Of a DNA stretch of 64,000 nucleotides, positions 17,018-25,136 are shown piece by piece. Position numbers and translations under genes: made by a program. The DNA comes from Deltaproteobacteria bacterium. GTDB lineage: Bacteria; Desulfobacterota_D; UBA1144; Nemesobacterales; UBA2774. Positions within the stretch are counted from its first letter, which is position 1; each line of letters opens with the position of its first letter. The notes under the pieces are model-generated. The model was not told where the DNA came from, searched no databases, and saw nothing but the letters and a program-made list of their open reading frames with translations. The stretch spans positions 372,001 to 436,000 of the forward strand of contig JAVKFU010000018.1 of the NCBI GenBank assembly GCA_040223695.1, given 5' to 3'.

Positions 17018-17078
17018 AAAGAAAAGCGAATATTTTCTTTTTCTTGATAAAAAGAAACACACACAATTAGCGTGTTTC
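17017..17078 (+). terminator. Overlapping A/T-rich hairpins after pckA (terminator-like)
   Basis: Three mutually overlapping inverted repeats follow the pckA stop: 17017-17041 (9-bp stem AAAAGAAAA, 7-nt loop), 17034-17057 (9-bp stem TTTCTTTTT, 6-nt loop) and 17054-17078 (7-bp stem GAAACAC). The first and second cannot form together. They are A/T rich with T-runs, so termination is plausible but weak. Confidence 0.4.
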
Positions 17079-17425
17079 CTGAAAAGATTCCGTGTGTTTC
17101 CTGAGAGGGCCATATTGTATTGTTTATAAAAGGATAGCGTCCTTCGATTGGACTCAGGACGAGCGGGTTGAAATGAAAAAAGATGCACGATTCAGGATTA
17201 ACGATGGAGGCTCATTTGCAATCGTTGCTCGCTCGAAATCGTCTTTGCAATGACTTCTTTTATTCGCAGCTGGGATGCCGCTCCTACAGTGGATGAGAAG
17301 CAGGAATTCGGAGAAACCGCCCTTCGACTGCACACTTCGTGTGCGCCCAGGATGAGCAGACAGCACCCACTGAAGGTATTCGCAGGAGTTTCGGAGAAAT
17401 TGTAGAGACACACAACGTGTGTGTC
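17072..17425. repeat. Cluster of dispersed-type palindromic repeats
   Basis: This non-coding spacer (17018-17615) contains two direct copies of GTGTTTCCTGA (17072-17082 and 17094-17104). It has two related units of the form CCTTCGAyTG...CAGGAyGAGC (17141-17164 and 17321-17357); the second carries a GCACAC-TTC-GTGTGC hairpin at 17330-17344. A unit at 17215-17253 is flanked by TTTGCAA repeats, and its complement resembles the 'GTCATTGCGAGCGAAGC...' elements scattered in many bacterial genomes. An 8-bp hairpin (GACACACA-ACG-TGTGTGTC) lies at 17407-17425. No gene is supported here. Confidence 0.6.
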
Positions 17426-17615
17426 GGAAATTTGATTCTGAACTATTATGTCGGAATTTTTCCGTGTCTGTTTCATTCTGCCCGACTCGTGCCTCGGATT
17501 GCCGGCGTTCGTTCTTCAGACCGTTTTTACGTCCTGTTACTGCGGCACTTTATAAATAGCGCGATGCGTAGTAATATGGTTAGAAGACCAGCTACCTTCT
17601 GGAAGGAGACAGATA

Positions 17616-18170
17616 ATGGATTTTCTAAAAAGGGAAGATACATCGCTCGTAGTGGTGGATATGCAGGAAAGGCTGATGTCGGCGATGCCTGAAATAAACA
17701 GCAGCAGCGCGGTTAAAAATGTGAAGATACTGCTTGAGTCCGCGCGCATTCTTGATATGCCGGTTAACATCACTGAGCAGTACCCCAAAGGGCTCGGCCC
17801 TACAATCGAGGATATAAAGGAATCGGTAGGAGACGGGTTCAATCCGATAGAGAAAGTCGTTTTCAGCTGCGCGAGGGTCGAGGAATTCAAATCCGCTTTA
17901 AATGACCTCGGAAGGAGCTCCGTTCTTCTGGCCGGGGTAGAAACGCATGTATGTGTCCTCCAGACGGCTATCGACCTCGTAAATGAAGGGTACGGCGTAT
18001 ATGTGCCCGCCGATGCTGTAGTATCGAGAAAAGAGCTCGACTGGCGGAAAGGTATTGAGCTGATGGAAAGAGCGGGCGCCGTCGTGGGCACCACCGAGGC
18101 TTTCCTTTTCCAGCTTCTCGAGCGCGCAGGCACAGACGAATTCAAACAGATATCGAGGCTTGTGAGGTAA
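17616..18170 (+). CDS. Isochorismatase-like cysteine hydrolase
   Basis: 184 residues of the isochorismatase/nicotinamidase superfamily. The catalytic triad is visible: Asp15 in 'LVVVDMQERL', Lys80 in 'PIEKVVFSC' and Cys113 in 'LLAGVETHVCVLQTA', with the characteristic cis-peptide region before the cysteine. It most resembles the YcaC-type hydrolases of unknown substrate rather than true isochorismatases, since no enterobactin-like genes are near. AGGAG lies 8-12 bases before the ATG. It is a single gene between a repeat-rich spacer and the tRNA pair. Confidence 0.88.
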   Translation: MDFLKREDTSLVVVDMQERLMSAMPEINSSSAVKNVKILLESARILDMPVNITEQYPKGLGPTIEDIKESVGDGFNPIEKVVFSCARVEEFKSALNDLGRSSVLLAGVETHVCVLQTAIDLVNEGYGVYVPADAVVSRKELDWRKGIELMERAGAVVGTTEAFLFQLLERAGTDEFKQISRLVR

Positions 18171-18258
18171 GCTTACACACTTGCTTGTTATGGATGTGAA
18201 AATTTACTCGTCCATCAGAAACCGAAATAAACGGGACGCCCCTGCTGAATACAATTTC

Positions 18259-18296
18259 TGTCAATTTACTTAGGAAGGTTAGCGCGTTCCCAAGGG
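18259..18296 (-). repeat. Partial duplicate of the tRNA-Glu 3' end and its flank (copy 1)
   Basis: This 38-bp stretch matches 18347-18384 at 35 of 38 positions, 88 bp away. The corresponding part of the other copy contains the last 12 nucleotides of tRNA-Glu and 26 bp of its downstream flank. Beyond this segment the similarity to the tRNA stops, so this is not a functional gene. It could be a recombination scar or an old integration footprint. Confidence 0.7.
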
Positions 18297-18346
18297 AACG
18301 GCGGTGAGCAAGTGAGCAGCCGGACGCCATTGGCTGATTGCAATAT

Positions 18347-18384
18347 TGTCACTATACTTAGGAAGGTTAGCGCGTCCCCAAGGG
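18347..18384 (-). repeat. tRNA-Glu 3' end and flank (copy 2 of the direct repeat)
   Basis: The intact partner of the repeat at 18259-18296. Bases 18373-18384 belong to tRNA-Glu; the remainder is downstream flank containing the shared 'acttaggaaggttagcgcg'. The interval between the copies is non-coding. Confidence 0.7.
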
Positions 18385-18447
18385 GATTTGAACCCCTGTT
18401 TTCGGCGTGAAAGGCCGATGTCCTGGGCCAGGCTAGACGATGGGGAC
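18373..18447 (-). tRNA. tRNA-Glu (anticodon TTC)
   Basis: The complement folds as a 75-nt cloverleaf. The acceptor arm is GTCCCCA/TGGGGAC, the anticodon loop CTTTCAC (anticodon TTC) is closed by CGGC/GCCG, and the T arm is 'AGGGGTTCAAATCCCCT' with the conserved GTTCAAAT. CCA is not encoded. It lies 11 bp from tRNA-Lys in the same orientation, so the two are probably one transcript with Lys first. Confidence 0.96.
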
Positions 18448-18458
18448 TGGGTCTGAAT

Positions 18459-18531
18459 TGAGCCGTACAGGATTCGAACCTGTGACCCACTGCTTAAAAG
18501 GCAGTTGCTCTACCAACTGAGCTAACGGCTC
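18459..18531 (-). tRNA. tRNA-Lys (anticodon TTT)
   Basis: The complement gives a 73-nt cloverleaf. The acceptor arm is GAGCCGT/ACGGCTC with discriminator A, the D arm is 'GCTCAGTTGGTAGAGC', the anticodon loop CTTTTAA (anticodon TTT) is closed by CTGC/GCAG, and the T arm is 'ACAGGTTCGAATCCTGT'. CCA is not encoded. Confidence 0.97.
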
Positions 18532-18663
18532 AGTTTTGAAGGCGTAAAATATATCACGCCATTACACATTGTCAAAGAAAGAGTGTATTATTTCTTCCTC
18601 GCGGCGTTTAAAGCCTACCGCTACTAATCTAAGCGCTTTTAGCCCGATTTTCAAGAAACAATC

Positions 18664-19821
18664 ATGGTTTCCGGATTTACTAAAACCCAGCTCAGGAATT
18701 TCACGCTCGCCACAGCTTCGAATTTCTTCTTTTTCTGCAACTTCTCTTCCTTTTTCCTGCTTCCCTTATATATAAAGAGCCTCGGAGGGGATGAGGCTCA
18801 AATCGGCTATATAATGGGCTCATTCGGCATCACTTCTCTCGGGGCCATACCATTTGTGGTATTTTTCGTTGATAAATACGGCAGAAGGCGCTTCATGCTG
18901 CTCGGATACGCGGTAATGTTCCTGGCTTCGCTCTCCTATACCCTGATATCCGGTCTATCACCTTTTATATACGCGCTCCGGTTGATTCAGGGAATATCTT
19001 TTGCGTTCTCCTTTACCGCAGCGGGGACTTTCGTCGCGGATTATGTTCCCCCTGCAAGGAGAGCCGAGGGCCTCGGAATATTCAGCGCATTCACCATAGC
19101 TTCCTATGCGATAGGGCCTTCTCTCGGGGAGTTTGTAATTGAGCTGTTCGGTTTTCATTCGTTTTTCCTCTATACGTCATTTTTCAGCCTCATTGCCGTG
19201 GTGCTTACGGTTTTTATGAGGGACGGTCAATTCGAGCACTCTTCAGACCCTTACGGATTCGGTTTCTTTCGTCTCATTTCGTCCCGAAAATATTCGCTTC
19301 TTCTTATCTCAAATCTCATACTGGCGGGCGGGCTCGGAGCCGTGCTCAACTTCATTGCGGCGTTTTTCAGGTCCAAGGAGCTCCACGCCTATTATTTCTT
19401 CCTCACATATACCGTTACGGTAACCGCGGTGAGGATATTCGGCGGGAGGATATCCGACACGTGGGGCAGGAAGATAATAGCTTCTCCGGGTCTGCTCGTG
19501 GTCTCGCTATCACTCGCCTCGATGTATTTCGTTGATTCCGCCTTCACGGCTGTGCTCATATCATTTATTTTCAGCTTCGGCTACGGATTCCTGTATCCGA
19601 CCCTGAGCGCACTTGTCATAGATAAAGCGGGACCCGACGAAAGGGGGAAAGCCATGGGGGCTTTCAACGCGAGCTACAGCATGGGGATAAATTTTCTCGC
19701 CTTCCCTTTCGGCGTAATTGCCAGGGATTACGGGTACGAGGGAATGTACCTTGTAGCGGGCTGCGCGGTGTTTCTGGGGTTTCTGCTGTTTACCTCTCTC
19801 GAATCGGACAGGGTTTCTTGA
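18664..19821 (+). CDS. Major facilitator superfamily transporter
   Basis: 385 residues with about twelve hydrophobic helices. The loop 2-3 MFS signature appears as 'FVDKYGRRRFMLLGYAV' near residues 70-86, and its second-half counterpart is 'FGGRISDTWGRKIIASPG' near 260-277. The substrate is unknown; drug and sugar transporters both share this arrangement. The ATG at 18664 has no strong ribosome site, so a nearby start is possible. It is followed after 34 bp by the tRNA methyltransferase gene and may be in the same operon. Confidence 0.85.
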   Translation: MVSGFTKTQLRNFTLATASNFFFFCNFSSFFLLPLYIKSLGGDEAQIGYIMGSFGITSLGAIPFVVFFVDKYGRRRFMLLGYAVMFLASLSYTLISGLSPFIYALRLIQGISFAFSFTAAGTFVADYVPPARRAEGLGIFSAFTIASYAIGPSLGEFVIELFGFHSFFLYTSFFSLIAVVLTVFMRDGQFEHSSDPYGFGFFRLISSRKYSLLLISNLILAGGLGAVLNFIAAFFRSKELHAYYFFLTYTVTVTAVRIFGGRISDTWGRKIIASPGLLVVSLSLASMYFVDSAFTAVLISFIFSFGYGFLYPTLSALVIDKAGPDERGKAMGAFNASYSMGINFLAFPFGVIARDYGYEGMYLVAGCAVFLGFLLFTSLESDRVS

Positions 19822-19855
19822 AAACAGGAGGATTATTATTTAGTCTAGCGAATAA

Positions 19856-20665
19856 ATGAGTATAAAACGCGGTGATTCCGTTCTCGTAATATCCCCTGAT
19901 GAAAAGACATTTCTCGTAACAGTGGATGAAGGAAAGCGCATGGGCACCCATCTGGGTGAGATAAATCTGGGAGACGCCATAGGACTGGATTATGGCGGGA
20001 CGATATACTCAAACCTTGAGCATCCGTTTCTACTCCTCGAGCCGACTGTAGAGGATAAGATGATGAAGGTCAGGCGTTTTACGCAGATAATTTATCCTAA
20101 GGATGCCGGCCTCATTCTGCTTAAAACCGGTATCAAGAACGGAATGAGGGTTATAGAGTGTGGCTCAGGCTCGGGTGCGCTTACGATTGCACTCGCGACC
20201 GCCGTGGCGCCTGACGGAAAAGTCTTCACATACGACAGGAGCGAAAAGTTCCTGGAGAACGCCGGGAGGAATATTGAGAACGCCGGATATTCGGAATTTG
20301 TCGAGTTCAAACTGCGGGAAGCTCAGGAAGGTTTCGATGAGAAAGAAGTGGATGTAGTGATTCTGGACCTGCCCTCGCCCTGGCACGGTATCCCTTCAGC
20401 CGCAAGGGCGCTTAGAGGCGGCGGGCGGATAGCGAGCCTGTCGCCGACATACAATCAGGTTGAGAAGTGCGTCGAGACTCTCATGGAAGAAGGCTTCGTT
20501 TTCATCGAGACTCTGGAGGTGCTGGTCCGGTATATCAGGGTCAGCACCGGTAAAACGAGGCCGGTTGACCGTATGGTAAGCCATACGGGATTCCTGACTT
20601 TCGGCAGAAAAGCGCTCATAAAGAGTCCTTTGCCGGGGAACTTGACGGATACGGACGCTGAGTAA
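19856..20665 (+). CDS. trmI: tRNA (adenine-58-N1)-methyltransferase, TrmI type
   Basis: 269 residues. It methylates A58 in the T loop of tRNAs using S-adenosylmethionine. The N-terminal small beta domain ('KRGDSVLVISPDEKTFLVTV') precedes a Rossmann fold with the SAM motif 'VIECGSGSGALTIALATAVA' near residues 100-119. The acidic ribose-binding residue is in 'VFTYDRSEKF', and the TrmI motif 'VILDLPSPW' is near 168. A TAA directly precedes the ATG in frame, which fixes 19856 as the earliest start; an AGGAGG lies 25 bases upstream, too far for an ideal ribosome site. Confidence 0.93.
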   Translation: MSIKRGDSVLVISPDEKTFLVTVDEGKRMGTHLGEINLGDAIGLDYGGTIYSNLEHPFLLLEPTVEDKMMKVRRFTQIIYPKDAGLILLKTGIKNGMRVIECGSGSGALTIALATAVAPDGKVFTYDRSEKFLENAGRNIENAGYSEFVEFKLREAQEGFDEKEVDVVILDLPSPWHGIPSAARALRGGGRIASLSPTYNQVEKCVETLMEEGFVFIETLEVLVRYIRVSTGKTRPVDRMVSHTGFLTFGRKALIKSPLPGNLTDTDAE

Positions 20666-20715
20666 AGTGCAATGATTGCCTTGAATTACAAACTTACCAT
20701 TAGCCTGTAAACACA

Positions 20716-21525
20716 ATGAAGCCGGGAAGAGACCCAATAGTAGTATTGATTTTTATTGCCCTCGCCCTCGGATTTTATTTCTTTTCCGGTGAGGACGACG
20801 GGAAAGGTGACGGGGTCTCTTTCAGGGTTGTCGAAGTTGTTGACGGCGATACCGTGATAATAGACGACGAAAAGAATTCCAGAGTCAGATATCTAGGTCT
20901 GGACAGCCCGGAAATAGCTGTTCAGGACTCCCCCGGGGATCCGCTCTCCGAGGAGGCTCGCGACTTCAACGCCGCGCTTGTGGAGGGGAAGCGGGTCAGA
21001 CTTGAGTTCGATAAAGAGAAGTACGACGTTTACGGGAGACTTCTTGCTTATGTTTATGCAGACAGCCTTTTCGTGAACTTGGAAATCCTACGTGGCGGGC
21101 TTGCGATTCCTCTCATCATAGAGCCTAACGGCAGGTACTCGGATTTGATTTACGAAGCAACCGAAGAGGCCCGTAGATTGAGGAAGGGAATGTGGAGCGA
21201 GTTGAATTCTTTTGACACGCCGCCGGGGAACCTCGATTTCACGATAGATATTCAGAACGCTCCACGGTACGAGGGGAAGAGAGTGCTGGTCTCGGGGCTG
21301 GTTACGGGAGCAAAAAAATCGGAGAAGGCTACTGTGATTAGCATAGAGGACAGCTTCGATATAGTGATATTTTCAGACGATTGGGGCAATTTCAAGTTCT
21401 TCGGCATTGATCCCGGGATCTATTATAAGGGGAGACGGGTGGAGGTTACGGGCAGGGTCAGGATGTACAGAGGGACCCCCGGAATGATAGTCGATCATCC
21501 GATGCTGATCAGGGTGGTAGAATGA
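20716..21525 (+). CDS. Membrane-anchored thermonuclease (SNase-like) with C-terminal OB-type domain
   Basis: 269 residues. A single hydrophobic helix (residues 8-24, 'IVVLIFIALALGFYFF') anchors the protein with its nuclease outside. The SNase domain shows 'VVDGDTVII', then 'RVRYLGLDSPE' and 'YDVYGRLLAYVY', which hold the Arg/Glu/Arg catalytic residues, ending near residue 155. The last ~90 residues ('KRVLVSGLVTGAKKSEKATV') look like an OB-fold nucleic-acid-binding domain. It overlaps rsmG by 4 bp (ATGA), so the two are coupled. Its likely role is degradation of external or periplasmic nucleic acid. Confidence 0.85.
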   Translation: MKPGRDPIVVLIFIALALGFYFFSGEDDGKGDGVSFRVVEVVDGDTVIIDDEKNSRVRYLGLDSPEIAVQDSPGDPLSEEARDFNAALVEGKRVRLEFDKEKYDVYGRLLAYVYADSLFVNLEILRGGLAIPLIIEPNGRYSDLIYEATEEARRLRKGMWSELNSFDTPPGNLDFTIDIQNAPRYEGKRVLVSGLVTGAKKSEKATVISIEDSFDIVIFSDDWGNFKFFGIDPGIYYKGRRVEVTGRVRMYRGTPGMIVDHPMLIRVVE

Positions 21526-22184
21526 GAAGCGAGGAAATGCTTACACGGGGCGCTTTGGAGCTGGGGATTGAGCTCACGGAGGAGGAGACACGGCTTTTTA
21601 TGCGTTACCTCGACATGATCAAGCTCTGGAACAGGAAAGTAAACCTGACCGGTCTCAAGGATGAGAAAGATATCATTATTTCACACTTTCTTGATTCAAT
21701 CTCGGCCTCATCTTTTATAGAGCCCGGATCGAGAGTGCTCGATATAGGGTCGGGCGCGGGATTCCCCGGTATACCGGTCAAAATCGTATACCGCGGAGTA
21801 CGGCTGACGCTTATTGATTCGGTGCAGAAGAAGGTTGTTTTCATTAAAGAACTGATCAGGGAGCTCCGGCTCCGGGAGACCGCCGCCGTGTGGGGCAGGG
21901 CGGAGGATGAGGATAACGGTATAAAGAGAGAAAGCTTCGACTGCGTCATATCGAGGGCGGTCGGAGGGCTTTCCGATATGCTTGACTTGAGCGCGCCCTA
22001 TCTGGCTACGGGAGGAAAGATTGTCCTAATGAGGGGCAGGAGGGGGGAGAAAGAACTGGAAACGGCGGACGAGGGAATAAAAAAAAGATTCAGAATTGCC
22101 GAATGTAAGACGCTGAAACTTCCTTACGGCGGACAGACGAGGGTTATCTTTGCGATCGAGCCTTTGGACGCAGGGACTGATTAA
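21522..22184 (+). CDS. rsmG: 16S rRNA (guanine-527-N7)-methyltransferase RsmG (GidB)
   Basis: 220 residues, the standard length. The N-terminal helical part has 'MIKLWNRKVNLTGLKD', as in GidB. The SAM site is 'VLDIGSGAGFPGIPVKIVY' near residues 71-89, and 'SRAVGGLSDMLDLSAPYL' is near 145. It modifies G527 of 16S rRNA in the 530 loop. Unusually, it is not next to gidA/mnmG or parAB but follows a nuclease gene with a 4-bp overlap. Confidence 0.95.
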   Translation: MRSEEMLTRGALELGIELTEEETRLFMRYLDMIKLWNRKVNLTGLKDEKDIIISHFLDSISASSFIEPGSRVLDIGSGAGFPGIPVKIVYRGVRLTLIDSVQKKVVFIKELIRELRLRETAAVWGRAEDEDNGIKRESFDCVISRAVGGLSDMLDLSAPYLATGGKIVLMRGRRGEKELETADEGIKKRFRIAECKTLKLPYGGQTRVIFAIEPLDAGTD

Positions 22185-22343
22185 AGTTGTATCGTGGAAG
22201 AATTGCGCTAATAATACTTTATGAGCGGGTGATAGGCGCGGCCTTAATTTGCCGCGAGCCTTTCAAGAGTGTGCGCTTCTTTAAAGAGTTGTTCTTAAAT
22301 GTTAAAATCTTAGGCTTCTGCATTATACCGAATGGAGGATTCG

Positions 22344-23306
22344 ATGGTCTTATTTCTGGGAGAGGACGATGTAAGGCAGATTCTTACAATGAAAGACGCC
22401 GTAACAGTCCTCGAAGAGACATTCAGGCAGCAGGGATTAAAGAATATCATTAACCATCCCAGGCAGAGGATCAGGACCCAGAACAGTATGCTGCACTACC
22501 TTGCCGGAGCTCTTCCCCATCTAGGGGTAATGGGCTATAAGGCCTACTCATCCTACAAGGGGGGGCTCAAGTTCAGGGTTTTTCTTCATGATATAGAAAC
22601 GGGCGAGCTACTATCGATAATGGACGGAAATTATATGGGAATGATGCGTACCGGAGCCGTTTCCGCTGTTGCGACCAGGTATATGGCGAGAGAGGATCTG
22701 AACAGCGTAGGCATATACGGCTCGGGGTGGCAGGCTCAGGGGCAGTTGCTCGGGGTTTGCGCCGTCAGAAGCGTGAAGAGGATAAATGTTTACAGCCGTA
22801 ATACCGAGAATAGAGAGGCTTTCAGCGGGGATATGGAGAAGCGACTGGGCGTTGAGGTTGTCCCGGTGGAAAGGCCGGAGGATGCTATCGCTGATGTCGG
22901 TTGTGTCATCACCTCCACTTCGTCGTTCGAGCCTGTTTTCAAGGGAGAATGGCTAACGAGCGGGATGCATATGAATGCGATCGGCGGAAATTTTTTGTTC
23001 AAAAGGGAGATTGACGGAAGGGCCGTGATGCGCTCGAATGTGATAGCTGTCGAGTCGGTCGAGCAGTGCCGCATCGAGGCCGGGGAGTTTATGCCGCTCG
23101 TCGGAAAGGGCAGGCTTCAGTGGTCTGACCTCCTGGAGTTAGGGGATATAGTTGCCGGTAAGGCAAAGGGCAGGGAGTCGGAGGATGACATTACGTTATT
23201 TAAATCTCTGGGCATAGCGGTCGAGGATATTGCGGTGGCTGCTCATATCTATAAGATCGCAACCGGCGCCGGCATCGGCAGTAAACTCGATATACCTTCT
23301 TTATAA
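22344..23306 (+). CDS. Ornithine cyclodeaminase / alanine dehydrogenase (mu-crystallin family)
   Basis: 320 residues from ATG 22344. GGAGG at 22334-22338 sits 5 bases before it and would lie inside the coding region of an earlier ATG at 22332, so 22344 is chosen. Family signatures are 'MRTGAVSAVATRYMARED' near residue 95-112 and the NAD-binding 'VGIYGSGWQAQGQL' near 119. Members convert ornithine to proline + NH3 or reduce pyruvate/imines; specificity cannot be assigned. It is a single gene after a 160-bp spacer. Confidence 0.88.
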   Translation: MVLFLGEDDVRQILTMKDAVTVLEETFRQQGLKNIINHPRQRIRTQNSMLHYLAGALPHLGVMGYKAYSSYKGGLKFRVFLHDIETGELLSIMDGNYMGMMRTGAVSAVATRYMAREDLNSVGIYGSGWQAQGQLLGVCAVRSVKRINVYSRNTENREAFSGDMEKRLGVEVVPVERPEDAIADVGCVITSTSSFEPVFKGEWLTSGMHMNAIGGNFLFKREIDGRAVMRSNVIAVESVEQCRIEAGEFMPLVGKGRLQWSDLLELGDIVAGKAKGRESEDDITLFKSLGIAVEDIAVAAHIYKIATGAGIGSKLDIPSL

Positions 23307-23378
23307 ATAATTCGAAGTTTATATTGATGGGAAAGCCACAAATCTAATTCAGTTCAAAATCACGTAAAAGAGGATATT

Positions 23379-24233
23379 ATGAAAACAGTGGGAATAATAG
23401 GGGGGAGCGGACTTTATGCCCTGGAGGGTTTGACCGGCGTCACTACCGTAAGCGTGGATACCCCCTGGGGCAAACCTTCAGATGATTTTAGTGTGGGGAA
23501 TCTGGGTGACGCAAAGCTCATATTTCTACCCAGGCACGGAAGGGGGCATAAGCTTACGCCTTCTGAAATCAATTACAGGGCAAATATCTTCGCGATGAAA
23601 AAGCTCGGGGTCGATCGAATCATATCGGTGAGCGCTGTCGGAAGCATGAAAGAGGAGATTGAGCCCGGTCATATCGTAATACCCTCCCAGTTCTACGATC
23701 ATACGAAGTCCAGGATCTCAACATTCTTCGGGGACGGTATTGCCGCGCATGTCTCGATGGCAGACCCTGTTTGTCCGGATTTAGCCGGGGCGCTCTACCA
23801 ATCTTCTGTAGACGCGGGCGCCACAGTGCATAAAGACGCTTCATATATATGTATGGAAGGGCCGCAGTTCTCTTCGCGGGCCGAAAGCAACATATACAGG
23901 AAATGGGGAGTGGACGTAATAGGCATGACGAATATGCCCGAGGCCAAGCTTGCGCGTGAAGCCGAGATTTGCTATTCTACTCTTGCATTATCGACTGACT
24001 ATGATTGCTGGCATGAGCATCATGAGAACGTAACTGTCGATGATATAATCGAAACCCTTACAAGAAACGTTGAGCTTGCAAAGAAGGTCATTGCCAAAGT
24101 TTTGCCGCAGATCAGTGAATCTAGGGATTGTCATTGCCGGAACGCGCTTGAAAACGCAATCATCACTTCCAGAGACGCCATCTCGGAGGAAGTAAAACAG
24201 AGGCTCGGAATACTTATAGAGAGGTACATCTAA
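23379..24233 (+). CDS. mtnP: S-methyl-5'-thioadenosine phosphorylase
   Basis: 284 residues. It splits methylthioadenosine, a by-product of polyamine and other SAM-dependent pathways, to adenine and methylthioribose-1-phosphate. Diagnostic motifs: 'IGGSGLYALEG', phosphate-binding 'PRHGRGHKLTPSEINYRAN', 'MEGPQFSSRAESNIYR' and 'GMTNMPEAKLAREAEICY', where Asn-Met-Pro matches MTAP rather than purine nucleoside phosphorylase. It shares 1 bp with the pfkB-type gene downstream (TAATG), so the two are coupled and the kinase may act on the same salvage route. Confidence 0.94.
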   Translation: MKTVGIIGGSGLYALEGLTGVTTVSVDTPWGKPSDDFSVGNLGDAKLIFLPRHGRGHKLTPSEINYRANIFAMKKLGVDRIISVSAVGSMKEEIEPGHIVIPSQFYDHTKSRISTFFGDGIAAHVSMADPVCPDLAGALYQSSVDAGATVHKDASYICMEGPQFSSRAESNIYRKWGVDVIGMTNMPEAKLAREAEICYSTLALSTDYDCWHEHHENVTVDDIIETLTRNVELAKKVIAKVLPQISESRDCHCRNALENAIITSRDAISEEVKQRLGILIERYI

Positions 24234-25135
24234 TGAAACTGCTCGTTGTCGGATCCATGGCGCTTGATACTATCGAAACCCCGTTCGGAAAGGAGGAAAA
24301 CGTGCTTGGTGGGTCGGCCTCCTATTTTTCTCTCGCGGCCAGCATGTTTACGGACGTATCCGTTGTGGCGGTAGTCGGGGAAGATTTCCCAGAGGAGCAT
24401 CTCGAACTATTCAGGTCAAAGGGAATAAAGCTTGAGGGGGTAAAGAGGGAGTCGGGGGACACCTTCAGATGGGAGGGAAGGTATGGTTACGATCTGGGCG
24501 ATCCCGAGACGCTCGGAACGTACCTTAACGTATTCGAGAACTTCAACCCGGTTATTCCCGAAAGCTACCGTAATATGGAGTACGTGTTTCTTGCGAATAT
24601 AGATCCCGAGCTACAATTAAGCGTGCTAAATCAGGTGAATGATCCAAAGCTTGTCGCCTGTGATACGATGAATTACTGGATAAGCAACAAGCCGGACGAG
24701 CTTAAAAAGGTGCTCAAGCACGTAGATATACTCATGCTTAACGATTCGGAAACGAGGGCTCTTGCCGGGGAGCCGAGGATTACACAGGCGGCGCGGGTTG
24801 TCCGCGATATGGGGCCTAAAGTGCTGATCGTCAAAAGGGGGGAGTACGGCGCTCTCATGTTCTCGGATGACGGCATATTCTGGGCTCCGAGTTATCCGCT
24901 CGAAGAAGTAATAGACCCTACAGGAGCGGGAGACACTTTTGCGGGGGGATTCATGGGTTTTATCGCGGGTAACGACATTATGGATCATACCGGCTTTAAA
25001 ACAGCGGTGGTTTACGGAAGTGTGGCCGCTTCTTTTACTGTTGAGAATTACAGTGTGAGAAGAATCTCCCGGTTGAAGCCTGCGGAGATTGACCAAAGAT
25101 TTACCGCGTTTCTGCAGCTCTCAAAACTGGACTAA
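24233..25135 (+). CDS. PfkB family sugar/nucleoside kinase
   Basis: 300 residues with the ribokinase fold. The N-terminal 'VLGGSASYFSLAASMF' is near residue 24, and the C-terminal PfkB signature 'VIDPTGAGDTFAGGFMGFIA' lies near residues 223-242, with the catalytic Asp in GAGD. The substrate is unknown; translational coupling to mtnP suggests a nucleoside, adenosine or (methylthio)ribose-type substrate. It ends one base before the ATG of the next gene, so mtnP, this gene and the TPR lipoprotein form one operon. Confidence 0.88.
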   Translation: MKLLVVGSMALDTIETPFGKEENVLGGSASYFSLAASMFTDVSVVAVVGEDFPEEHLELFRSKGIKLEGVKRESGDTFRWEGRYGYDLGDPETLGTYLNVFENFNPVIPESYRNMEYVFLANIDPELQLSVLNQVNDPKLVACDTMNYWISNKPDELKKVLKHVDILMLNDSETRALAGEPRITQAARVVRDMGPKVLIVKRGEYGALMFSDDGIFWAPSYPLEEVIDPTGAGDTFAGGFMGFIAGNDIMDHTGFKTAVVYGSVAASFTVENYSVRRISRLKPAEIDQRFTAFLQLSKLD

Positions 25136-25136
25136 A

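Noticed and set aside
22228-22255. GG...TTTGCC near 22.2 kb as a sigma-54 promoter
   Set aside because: GG and GC are 9, not 10, bases apart; no further support.
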